From assembly GCA_910585255.1 (NCBI GenBank), contig CAJUEI010000204.1, positions 1-6,409 of the forward strand: a stretch of 6,409 nt of DNA, read 5' to 3'. The notes under the pieces are model-generated. The model was given only the letters and a program-made list of their open reading frames with translations. It ran no database searches and was not told the origin of the DNA. The translations under genes and the position numbers were made by a program. Origin of the DNA: an uncultured Lachnospiraceae bacterium. Lineage in GTDB: Bacteria > Bacillota > Clostridia > Lachnospirales > Lachnospiraceae. Positions 1 to 6,387 of the stretch are shown here, in pieces; the first letter of the stretch is position 1, and each line of letters begins with the position of its first letter.

Positions 1-132
1 TGTAGGAATATAGTATAGGAACTGCTTGTATAAGCAAATCTTAAGTTGGGCGAATTACGTAAATTGTGTAGGAATATAGTATAGGAACTGCCTGTATAAG
101 CAGATCTTAAGTTGGGCGAATTACGTAAATTG
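1..132. repeat. Two tandem copies of a 66-bp repeat
   Basis: Copies lie at 1-66 and 67-132 and differ at only two of 66 positions (T26 against C92, and A37 against G103). Both differences fall in a small hairpin. Copy 1 has a 5-bp stem, 23-27 with 32-36, around GTAT. In copy 2 the first change breaks one pair, but the second adds an outer C88-G103 pair, so a stem is kept. Each copy also has the 8-bp palindrome TTACGTAA (55-62 and 121-128). The array starts at the window edge and may continue upstream. It holds no convincing open reading frame, and I see no spacer structure of the CRISPR kind. Its function is unknown: it could be a recent duplication, a binding-site array, or the upstream region of the structured element that follows. 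Confidence 0.9.
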
Positions 133-141
133 TGGAACAAT

Positions 142-378
142 ACAGCCAGAATACCTTAGGAGCACGCTGTGACTTCGGAGGAAAGCTAGAAGCTCTTAGA
201 CTTCTGTCGATCTATTAGGATTTTTGCCATCTTCTGATGGCAAAAAAGGGGTGTGTTTAGCCCGCTGTACGGGCGAATTGCACCCCGGTCCGTCCGGTTG
301 GATACAGGTAAATTCAGAAGTCTTAGAGCTTCTGCTTTTCGGAGAGCGGAACAGCGTGTCCCTAAGGTATTCTGGCGT
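142..378 (+). ncRNA. Candidate large structured RNA (nested inverted repeat), family unknown
   Basis: Seen directly: an outer stem pairs 145-170 with 351-376 (26 positions, one A-C mismatch and one G-U). An inner stem pairs 188-206 with 315-333 (one mismatch), extended by 181-187 with 334-340. Both stems obey the same register (paired positions sum to 521), so the loop between them (171-180 and 341-350) is exactly 10 by 10, and it offers tandem G-A pairs at both ends. The cap holds an 11-bp hairpin (221-231 with 236-246, loop TTCT), a longer hairpin (248-264 with 270-286, again one constant register) and a weak one (about 288-303). No start codon with a ribosome site makes sense here. Strand is inferred from the T-run at 390-400. 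Alternatives are a foldback or MITE-like DNA element, an invertible segment, or a divergent 6S-like RNA. It does not fit the THF or ZTP riboswitches, SRP RNA or RNase P RNA as I know them. The structure is clear; transcription is inferred. Confidence 0.55.
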
Positions 379-400
379 CCTCTTTGGGATTTCTTTTTTT
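378..400 (+). terminator. Weak intrinsic terminator after the structured element
   Basis: A 4-bp hairpin (378-381 with 386-389, loop CTTT, one G-T pair) is followed by an 11-nt T-rich run, TTTCTTTTTTT (390-400). The stem is short, so termination may also rely on the large stem just upstream. Its position between the structured element and the fhs promoter suggests that the element's transcript ends here. Confidence 0.35.
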
Positions 401-408
401 ATACGAAC

Positions 409-437
409 TTGACACTGTTTTAAATTATCGCTATACT
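409..437 (+). promoter_or_regulatory. Sigma-A promoter of the fhs operon
   Basis: A perfect -35 box TTGACA (409-414) is separated by 17 nt from TATACT (432-437), five of six matches to the -10 consensus. Transcription should begin near 443-446, leaving a leader of about 45-50 nt before the fhs start at 492. That is too short for a folate riboswitch, so expression from this promoter looks constitutive unless the upstream element acts on it. Confidence 0.85.
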
Positions 438-476
438 ACTATCAATATGGAAATTGTTGTTTCTGATAGGATTGAT

Positions 477-486
477 AAAGGAGGAG
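477..486 (+). promoter_or_regulatory. Ribosome binding site of fhs; fixes the start at 492
   Basis: AAAGGAGGAG is a near-perfect Shine-Dalgarno sequence, with GGAGG ending 7 nt before ATG 492. It decides against the in-frame ATG at 384, which lies upstream of the promoter and would add 36 residues unlike the family's N-terminus. Confidence 0.88.
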
Positions 487-491
487 AACAA

Positions 492-2162
492 ATGAAAACT
501 GATATTCAGATTGCTCAAGAGGCTAAGATGATGCATATCCGTGAGGTGGCAGAGAAGTTGGATATTGCAGAGGAGGATTTGGAATTTTATGGAAAGTATA
601 AAGCGAAATGCTCGGAGGAACTGTGGAAGAAGATTAAGGATAGAAAAAACGGCAAATTAATTTTGGTGACGGCTGTCAATCCGACTCCTGCAGGAGAAGG
701 CAAGACGACCACCAGTATCGGTCTGACACAGGCATTTTGTAAATTGGGGAAACGGGCAGTGGTTGCTCTGCGGGAACCTTCTTTGGGTCCTTGCTTTGGG
801 ATTAAAGGGGGTGCTGCGGGAGGCGGTTATGCCCAGGTGGTGCCTATGGAGGATTTGAATTTACATTTTACCGGGGATTTTCATGCGATTACTTCGGCAA
901 ATAATCTGCTGGCTGCTTTGTTGGATAATCATATTCAGCAGGGGAATGTCCTTGATATTGATACCAACCAGATTGTCTGGAAGCGGTGCTTGGATATGAA
1001 TGATCGGGTACTTCGGAATATTGTGGTTGGAATGGGGAAAAAGGCGGATGGAGTGGTAAGAGAGGATCATTTTGTGATTACGGTTGCTTCGGAGATTATG
1101 GCTATTCTTTGTCTGGCGGAGGATATGGCGGATTTAAAGGAGCGGCTGGGAAAGATTGTGGTTGCTTATAATAGGAAAGGAGCACCGGTGACAGCGGCTG
1201 ATTTAAATGCAGTCGGGGCAATGGCGGCTCTTTTAAAGGATGCGATGCAGCCAAATTTAATTCAGACATTGGAACATACTCCTGCATTGGTGCATGGCGG
1301 ACCGTTTGCTAATATTGCACATGGATGCAATAGTGTTCGGGCTACTCGGATGGCATTGAAACTGGCGGATTATGTGATTACGGAAGCTGGGTTTGGAGCT
1401 GATTTGGGGGCTGAGAAGTTTTTTGATATTAAATGTAGGAAGGCAGGGCTTTCGCCGGATGCAGTGGTATTGGTAGCTACGGTTCGTGCCTTAAAGTATA
1501 ACGGCGGAGTGCCGAAGGCAGAACTGGATCGGGAAAATCTCGAGGCTCTTAAAGATGGAATGAAGAATTTAGAGGGACATATTGACAATCTGCATCAGTT
1601 TGGGGTTCCGGTTGTTGTAACGTTGAATCATTTTGTATCGGATACAGAGGCAGAGCTTTCGGCAGTACAGGAATTTTGCGAGTCGAAAGGGTGTGAGTTT
1701 GCTCTTTGTGATGTGTGGGCAAAGGGAGGAGACGGAGGTATCGAGCTGGCTGAAAAAGTACTTCAGACGTTAGAGACAAAGGAAAGTCATTTTCATGTGC
1801 TTTATCCAGATGAACTTTCGATAAAAGAGAAGATTGAGACAGTTGCAAAGAAAATTTATGGGGCTGGAAATGTGGTCTATGATGCTTCGGCATTAAAGGC
1901 AATCGAACGGATTGAGCAGCAGGGAATGGGAAATCTGCCTGTTTGTATGGCAAAGAATCAGTATTCTTTTTCGGACGATCCGGCTTTGCTGGGGCGGCCT
2001 TTGGGATTTGATCTGCATGTAAGAGAGGTTTATGTGTCGGCTGGAGCTGGATTTGTGGTGGTGATTACGGGAACGATTATGACCATGCCGGGGCTTCCAA
2101 AGGAGCCGGCTGCGTATCGGATTGATGTGGATTCGGACGGGAAGATTACCGGGCTGTTTTAG
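492..2162 (+). CDS. fhs: Formate-tetrahydrofolate ligase (10-formyl-THF synthetase)
   Basis: This 556-residue enzyme joins formate to tetrahydrofolate using ATP, giving 10-formyl-THF, ADP and phosphate. It feeds purine synthesis, formyl-methionyl-tRNA and, in acetogens, the methyl branch of the Wood-Ljungdahl pathway. It is cytoplasmic, and the family forms homotetramers. Visible motifs are the P-loop TPAGEGKTT (about 65-73), REPSLGP (94-100), the family signature GIKGGAAGGGY (103-113), FTGDFHAITSANN (126-138), GFGADLGAEKFFDIK (300-314) and the second signature VATVRALKYNGG (328-339). Length matches the usual 555-560 residues and the frame is intact. The start is set by the strong ribosome site at 477-486. 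It is first in a likely operon with argS, 77 nt downstream. Its presence alone does not prove acetogenesis. Identification is very secure. Confidence 0.98.
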   Translation: MKTDIQIAQEAKMMHIREVAEKLDIAEEDLEFYGKYKAKCSEELWKKIKDRKNGKLILVTAVNPTPAGEGKTTTSIGLTQAFCKLGKRAVVALREPSLGPCFGIKGGAAGGGYAQVVPMEDLNLHFTGDFHAITSANNLLAALLDNHIQQGNVLDIDTNQIVWKRCLDMNDRVLRNIVVGMGKKADGVVREDHFVITVASEIMAILCLAEDMADLKERLGKIVVAYNRKGAPVTAADLNAVGAMAALLKDAMQPNLIQTLEHTPALVHGGPFANIAHGCNSVRATRMALKLADYVITEAGFGADLGAEKFFDIKCRKAGLSPDAVVLVATVRALKYNGGVPKAELDRENLEALKDGMKNLEGHIDNLHQFGVPVVVTLNHFVSDTEAELSAVQEFCESKGCEFALCDVWAKGGDGGIELAEKVLQTLETKESHFHVLYPDELSIKEKIETVAKKIYGAGNVVYDASALKAIERIEQQGMGNLPVCMAKNQYSFSDDPALLGRPLGFDLHVREVYVSAGAGFVVVITGTIMTMPGLPKEPAAYRIDVDSDGKITGLF

Positions 2163-2239
2163 AGGTTATGAGCAAGTAGCAAAGCGGATTGCGAATATCC
2201 GATTTGACTTGGGAATGAATGAGAAGAAAGGGCGGAATG

Positions 2240-4024
2240 ATGAAAAAGATATTAGAATATATGACAGAGGTGCTTTCGGCGGCATTTGTGCAGTGTGGTT
2301 ATGAAGAAAAGTATGGGAAGGTTGGAATATCGAATCGGCCGGATCTTTGTGAATATCAGTGTAATGGAGCGATGGCAGCGGCTAAGGTTTATAAAAAGGC
2401 ACCTTTTGTAATTGCAGATGAGGTAGTAGAGGTATTGAAGGATCATTCTTTGTTTGAGGAGATTGTCAGTGTAAAGCCTGGATTTATTAATATTCGGATC
2501 TGCGGGGGATTTTTAAAGGATTATTTACAGAAGATGGCTGCCGATCCAAAGTTTGGCTGTCAGATGGAGCAGAATCCTAGGACAATTATAGTGGACTATG
2601 GCGGAGCAAACGTGGCAAAACCTTTGCATGTGGGACATCTTCGGTCGGCTGTAATTGGAGAGAGTATTAAGAGGACAAAACGATTTTTTGGAAATCGGGT
2701 GATTGGAGATGTGCATCTTGGAGACTGGGGACTGCAGATGGGGCTGATTATTGAGGAACTGCATGACAGGCAGCCGGATTTGGTCTATTTTGATGAGCAG
2801 TATCAGGGGGAGTATCCAAAGGAGCCGCCGATTACTATTTCTGAAATGGAGGAGATTTATCCGGCGGCAAGTGAACGGTCGAAAAAGGATGCGGCATTTG
2901 CTGAGAGGGCACATAAGGCAACGTTTCGACTGCAGAATGGAGATCCGGCTTATTTGGCACTTTGGCGGCATATTATGACGGTATCTAAGGCAGATTTAAA
3001 GCGGAATTATGATAATTTAAATGTTGCATTTGATCTCTGGAAAGGGGAGAGTGACGCACAGCCTTATATTTTGGATATGATAGAGGATCTGGTGGAGCGA
3101 AAGGTCGCTTATGAGAGCCAGGGGGCAATTGTGGTGGATGTAGCGTTGGAGACGGACAGCAAGGAGATTCCGCCTTGTCTGATTCGCAAGTCGGATGGGG
3201 CTTCTCTCTATGCTACTTCGGATTTGGCTACTATGGTAGAACGGGAACGGCTGTATCAGCCGGATGAATATATCTATATGACGGATAAGCGGCAGGAGCT
3301 TTATTTTACTCAGGTGTTCCGTACAGCGAAAAAGGCAGGAATTGTAAAAGAGGATACCGTGATGAATTTTATCGGGTTTGGTACGGTAAACGGAAAGGAT
3401 GGAAAGCCTTTTAAGACACGGGAAGGCGGAGTAATGCGGCTGGAAAATTTGATTTCGGAGATTAACGAAGCTGTCTGTCAGAAGATGGAGGAAAATGCAA
3501 AGAAGAAGGAAACTTCTTTGGGAAAAGAAGAGGTGGAGAAGACGGTTCCTATTGTGGGGCTTTCGGCATTAAAGTATGGGGATTTGTCGAATCAGGCTTC
3601 TAAGGATTATATCTTTGATGTGGATAAGTTTACTTCTTTTGAGGGAAATACAGGACCTTATATTTTATATACGATTGTACGGATTAAGTCGATCTTAAGT
3701 AAATATGAGGAACGGGGAGGAAAGGTGGAAGAGGCGGTTATGCTGTGTGATCCTTCAGGGGAAAGTGAGAAGAGTCTGATGCTGACGGTTTCTAGATTTT
3801 CGGATGCAATTGAGACGGCATATAGGGAATTGGCACCTTATAAGATTTGTCAGTATATCTATGATCTATCCAACGATTTGAACCATTTTTATCATGAGAC
3901 AAAGATTATAGATGAGGAAAGAAAAGAGAAGCAGAAGGGTTGGATTGCTCTGCTGAAATTGGTAAAGCAGCTTTTGGAGTGCGGGATTGATTTGCTGGGA
4001 TTTTCTGCACCGGATAAAATGTAG
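2240..4024 (+). CDS. argS: Arginyl-tRNA synthetase
   Basis: This class I aminoacyl-tRNA synthetase of 594 residues attaches arginine to tRNA-Arg using ATP, in the cytoplasm. The N-terminal additional domain covers about 1-85. The catalytic domain follows, with NVAKPLHVGHLRS at 124-136 (HIGH motif HVGH 130-133), DVHLGDWGLQMG (157-168), the DKRQELYFTQVF segment (349-360) and GKDGKPFKTREGG (385-397), which takes the place of the degenerate KMSKS loop of this enzyme. The all-helical anticodon-binding domain starts near FEGNTGPY (468-475), and the chain ends in the usual ...PDKM. In-frame ATGs at 2219 and 2237 are possible. I prefer 2240 because AAAGGG (2227-2232) is then 7 nt away and the protein begins MKKILEYMTE, close to the family start. 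No terminator or good promoter lies in the 77-nt gap after fhs, so it is probably cotranscribed with it. No key residue appears missing. Confidence 0.97.
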   Translation: MKKILEYMTEVLSAAFVQCGYEEKYGKVGISNRPDLCEYQCNGAMAAAKVYKKAPFVIADEVVEVLKDHSLFEEIVSVKPGFINIRICGGFLKDYLQKMAADPKFGCQMEQNPRTIIVDYGGANVAKPLHVGHLRSAVIGESIKRTKRFFGNRVIGDVHLGDWGLQMGLIIEELHDRQPDLVYFDEQYQGEYPKEPPITISEMEEIYPAASERSKKDAAFAERAHKATFRLQNGDPAYLALWRHIMTVSKADLKRNYDNLNVAFDLWKGESDAQPYILDMIEDLVERKVAYESQGAIVVDVALETDSKEIPPCLIRKSDGASLYATSDLATMVERERLYQPDEYIYMTDKRQELYFTQVFRTAKKAGIVKEDTVMNFIGFGTVNGKDGKPFKTREGGVMRLENLISEINEAVCQKMEENAKKKETSLGKEEVEKTVPIVGLSALKYGDLSNQASKDYIFDVDKFTSFEGNTGPYILYTIVRIKSILSKYEERGGKVEEAVMLCDPSGESEKSLMLTVSRFSDAIETAYRELAPYKICQYIYDLSNDLNHFYHETKIIDEERKEKQKGWIALLKLVKQLLECGIDLLGFSAPDKM

Positions 4025-4053
4025 TGCAGGGCAGGATTTTGAGAGGAGAGAGA

Positions 4054-5517
4054 ATGGAGTTTGAGAGAGTGACACCGGAATCGCAAGGGATTCCATCAAA
4101 GGCAGTTGTGGCTTTTTTAAAACGGTTAGAAGAGATTGAGATACCGATGCATAGTATGATCTTGATGCGGCATGGAAAGATTGTGGCAGAGACATATTAT
4201 CGTCCTTATAGCAGAAAGGAACTGCATCGGATGTTTTCGGTTACGAAAAGTATGGTTTCTTTGGCGATTGGGCTTTTGTGTGAGGAGGGGAAGCTTTCTC
4301 TGGAGGATCGGATTGTAACGTATTTTCCTGAGAAGATTCCAAAGGAGGGCGTGCATCCCTATATTGCACAGATTACGATTCGGGATATGCTTCGGATGGC
4401 AACCGCTCATGGAAAGACCACTTATAAGCAGAAGGAGACAAAAGACTGGGTGGGGACATTTTTTTCGGTACTGCCTTCCCACCAGCCCGGTACGGTTTTT
4501 TCTTATGATACTTCGGCTTCTCATACACTTGCGGCTTTGGTGGAAAAGTTAAGCGGGAAGGAGCTTTTGGGGTATCTTCGAGAGAAGGTTTTTGATGAAA
4601 TCGGTTTTTCTTCGGAGGCGTATTGTATAAAAGATCCGATGGGAGTCAGTATGGGAGGCTCTGGAATGATGGCGTCTTCTTATGATATGCTTCGGGTGAT
4701 GTATTTGATTAGTCAGAAGGGAAAGTGGCAGGGGAAACAGCTTCTGCCGGCATGGTATTTGGAGGAAGCAACGAAAAAACAGATTGATACCTTTGCAAAG
4801 AGTCCTACTTTGGAGGAAATGCAGGGATATGGATATCAGTTTTGGTGTACTAGGAACGGGGGGTATGTCTGCTATGGAATGGGAGGACAGCTTATGCTGG
4901 TGCTTCCTAAAAAGGATATGATTTTGATCACTACAGCAGATACACAGTCCCGACAGGGGGGAGTGCAGCTTATCTATGATGCTTTTTGGCAGGAAATCTA
5001 TCAAAAGGTTTCGGATCGGGATATAGCACTTGAGGAGGATTCAGAAGGCTGCCGGATACTGCAAAAAGAGTGGGGAACTCGGGAATTGTTGGTTCTTTCT
5101 GGAGAAAAGGATAGTATTTGGAGAGAAAAGGTGGATGGTGTTGTCTATCAGATGGATCGGAATGAGCGGGGATTTGATCAGATTGGTGTACGGTTTTTGG
5201 ATGGAGAGGGGACATTTTTTTATCGTGGAAAGAATGGAGAGGGAGAGATTTCTTTTGGATTGGGAACAAATCGGATTGGGGTAATACAGCCTTATGGGTA
5301 TCGGATTGCTGCAAGCGGAATTTGGCGAAGTGAGGATACGTTTTTGATCCGGGTTTCTGTATTGGATCAGTGTATTGGGACTATTTTTATTCAGCTTGTC
5401 TTTTCGGAGGAAGGAGTGACTACCTTTATGAAAAAATACGAAGAGAGTGAGTTTGGAGAATGGGATGGGTTTTTAAGCGGGCAGAAGACGGCTGTAAGGT
5501 TTTGGGGGGATTGTTAA
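4054..5517 (+). CDS. Cytoplasmic serine hydrolase, beta-lactamase (class C-like) fold
   Basis: This 487-residue protein belongs to the beta-lactamase/penicillin-binding-protein superfamily (Pfam Beta-lactamase, COG1680). The catalytic S-x-x-K is SVTK at 62-65, so Ser62 is the likely nucleophile and Lys65 its base. The second motif is probably YDT at 151-153, replacing Y-x-N, and the third is GMGGQ at 275-279, replacing K-T-G or H-x-G. Such changes fit esterase or peptidase members better than true beta-lactamases, so resistance should not be assumed. There is no signal peptide or membrane segment, so it should be cytoplasmic. After about residue 320 comes a roughly 165-residue, probably beta-rich region I do not recognise. 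ATG 4054 is chosen because AGGAG (4044-4048) sits 5 nt upstream. A GTG at 4024 overlapping the argS stop would add ten residues but lacks a good ribosome site. It is last in the operon. The substrate is unknown. Confidence 0.88.
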   Translation: MEFERVTPESQGIPSKAVVAFLKRLEEIEIPMHSMILMRHGKIVAETYYRPYSRKELHRMFSVTKSMVSLAIGLLCEEGKLSLEDRIVTYFPEKIPKEGVHPYIAQITIRDMLRMATAHGKTTYKQKETKDWVGTFFSVLPSHQPGTVFSYDTSASHTLAALVEKLSGKELLGYLREKVFDEIGFSSEAYCIKDPMGVSMGGSGMMASSYDMLRVMYLISQKGKWQGKQLLPAWYLEEATKKQIDTFAKSPTLEEMQGYGYQFWCTRNGGYVCYGMGGQLMLVLPKKDMILITTADTQSRQGGVQLIYDAFWQEIYQKVSDRDIALEEDSEGCRILQKEWGTRELLVLSGEKDSIWREKVDGVVYQMDRNERGFDQIGVRFLDGEGTFFYRGKNGEGEISFGLGTNRIGVIQPYGYRIAASGIWRSEDTFLIRVSVLDQCIGTIFIQLVFSEEGVTTFMKKYEESEFGEWDGFLSGQKTAVRFWGDC

Positions 5518-5521
5518 ATAG

Positions 5522-5546
5522 AAAGGGAGTTTTTGCTCCCTTTTTT
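5522..5546. terminator. Intrinsic terminator between convergent units
   Basis: AAAGGGAG (5522-5529) pairs perfectly with CTCCCTTT (5536-5543) around a 6-nt loop, and T5541-T5546 form the T-run for the + strand. It begins 5 nt after the serine hydrolase stop. Read on the - strand, the same stem is followed by a T-rich stretch (TTTCTATTT), so it may also end the PIN module transcript, whose last gene stops at 5555. Confidence 0.9.
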
Positions 5547-5554
5547 GTGGATCT

Positions 5555-5977
5555 TTATTTATTAGTTTCTATTTTTTTTAGAAAGTCGATTGGAGTAAGA
5601 ACCGGGATTTCAGAGGAGGAAAAGTCTCCTGCGTTTCTTGTTATAATATAGCTGGCGTGGACTCGTTTGGCACATTCGTCTTGCAGGCAGTTTTCAAAAT
5701 CCGGGAAATCGGTTCTTAACAATACGTTTTTTATGGTGTCGTGCTTTACTTCTGCGATTTGAAGAAAATTTAAGATTCCTAGTAAAAGGCGTTTTCGCTC
5801 TTTGGTTGAGTAGTAGTTTTTTAAGACATAAAAGAGGTTGGAGATAGAGTGAAGGGCGATATAGCCTTTGATTTGTCCAGAGGCACAATAGGTCAGGACG
5901 GTATTGGAGGAGTGGTAGAAGGGCATACGGTTTTGAAGAATATCTAGGATTAGGTTTGTATCAATAAAAACGATCAT
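5555..5977 (-). CDS. PIN-domain ribonuclease, probable toxin of a type II TA pair
   Basis: This 140-residue protein is a single PIN domain of the PIN_3 type, a magnesium-dependent RNase fold used by VapC-like toxins. It opens MIVFIDTNLILDIL, giving the first acidic residue Asp6. A second cluster is DFPDFEN (90-96; Asp93 and Glu95 the likely metal ligands), and a third is YIITRNAGDF (110-119) with Asp118, followed by the usual IPVLTPIDFL (124-133). Length is typical. Its ATG lies inside the last codons of the upstream antitoxin gene (17-nt overlap), so translation is probably coupled; GAGAAG lies 6 nt before the start. The RNA target cannot be read from the sequence. Fold assignment is firm; the toxin role is inferred from the fold and the pairing. 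Confidence 0.9.
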   Translation of the reverse strand: MIVFIDTNLILDILQNRMPFYHSSNTVLTYCASGQIKGYIALHSISNLFYVLKNYYSTKERKRLLLGILNFLQIAEVKHDTIKNVLLRTDFPDFENCLQDECAKRVHASYIITRNAGDFSSSEIPVLTPIDFLKKIETNK

Positions 5978-6191
5978 ATTTTTCTTCTCTTGCCTCCTCT
6001 AGCTCTTGGGTGTAGTGAAAGGTTGAGGGAAGTGTTCCGGCAAAGGACTGCAGGATTTTCAGCCCCTCCATGCTTTTTAGAGTAAGATTTTTTTCAGATT
6101 CTATTGTTTTTAGAGAAGAAATGACTTCAGACATCAGATCTTCTGGCATATTTTCTATTATTTGGATGGCTTTTTGTTTTAATTTTGACAT
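5961..6191 (-). CDS. Putative antitoxin partner of the PIN-domain protein
   Basis: A 76-residue, charged, mostly helical protein. Residues about 1-35 form a predicted helical region (MSKLKQKAIQIIENMPEDL...), and the C-terminus, YTQELEEAREEKYDRFY (60-76), resembles the acidic-basic tails that antitoxins use to wrap their PIN toxin. I see no clear ribbon-helix-helix, AbrB or Phd DNA-binding motif, so autoregulation is uncertain. It precedes the PIN gene and overlaps it by 17 nt, the usual antitoxin-first order. The start at 6191 has only a modest ribosome site (AGAGAG about 8 nt upstream), and no convincing promoter was found in the AT-rich region above it. The antitoxin role is inferred from size, order, overlap and tail, not from a recognised family. 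Confidence 0.75.
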   Translation of the reverse strand: MSKLKQKAIQIIENMPEDLMSEVISSLKTIESEKNLTLKSMEGLKILQSFAGTLPSTFHYTQELEEAREEKYDRFY

Positions 6192-6329
6192 AATTTTACT
6201 CTCTTTGTTTCCTTTCTAATTTTATTTAAAATGGGAATAGGGTTAGATCTATTGTTTCTTTTTTGGGGTTTATTTATTCAGAAGGATAGGGGGAGTTTTT
6301 TCTGTTTGTATAATTTATTTTAACCTCAT

Positions 6330-6387
6330 CAAGGAAGTCCCCGCTTCTAAGCCGCCAAGGCAAAAGCGGTGGGTTGGGACTTCCTTG
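6330..6387. repeat. Nested inverted repeat, possible foldback or IS-end element
   Basis: The outer arms CAAGGAAGTCCC (6330-6341) and GGGACTTCCTTG (6376-6387) are perfect 12-bp complements. Inside, CCGCTT (6341-6346) can pair with AAGCGG (6364-6369), sharing base 6341 with the outer arm, and GCC (6351-6353) with GGC (6359-6361). TGGGTT (6370-6375) remains as a one-sided bulge. It lies in a gene-free, AT-rich context and is more GC-rich than its flanks. The + strand continues TTTC, which is too poor a T-run for a confident terminator. The bulged hairpin with AGTCCCC-type sequence recalls subterminal hairpins of IS200/IS605-like elements, but no transposase is in the window. It may instead be a short dispersed repeat. 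Confidence 0.75.

Noticed and set aside
177..186. GGAGGAAAGC, similar to the 5' conserved region of RNase P RNA
   Set aside because: The match is short, the other conserved regions of RNase P RNA are absent, and the element is too small.
221..246. 11-bp hairpin as a transcription terminator
   Set aside because: The T-run precedes the stem and an A-run follows it on both strands, so the tracts pair with each other and leave no free U-tract.
142..378. THF or ZTP (pfl) riboswitch controlling fhs
   Set aside because: Expected for a folate gene, but I find neither conserved core, and the element ends before a separate fhs promoter.
142..378. SRP RNA or canonical 6S RNA
   Set aside because: The SRP tetraloop region with GGAAGGAAGCAGC-like sequence is missing. 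6S RNA has a long stem with a central bubble but not a multi-hairpin cap; a divergent 6S-like RNA is not excluded.
224..412. 62-aa open reading frame
   Set aside because: It runs through the hairpins of the structured element, has no ribosome binding site and reads into the fhs promoter; its protein resembles nothing I know.
384..491. 36-residue N-terminal extension of fhs from ATG 384
   Set aside because: It would begin upstream of the promoter, lacks a ribosome site, and the 492 start has a near-perfect one and gives the family length.
2185..2201. Hairpin in the fhs-argS gap as a terminator
   Set aside because: Only a 5-bp stem and no T-run; readthrough into argS is more likely.
2204..2232. 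TTGACT as the -35 box of an argS promoter
   Set aside because: The position 17 nt downstream reads AAAGGG, which is the ribosome site and not a -10 box.
4024..4053. GTG start of the serine hydrolase overlapping the argS stop
   Set aside because: It lacks a ribosome site of its own, while ATG 4054 has AGGAG at good spacing and gives the expected N-terminus.
6192..6329. Promoter for the antitoxin-PIN module on the - strand
   Set aside because: The region is AT-rich with several weak -10-like words but no pair of boxes at proper spacing, so none is claimed.
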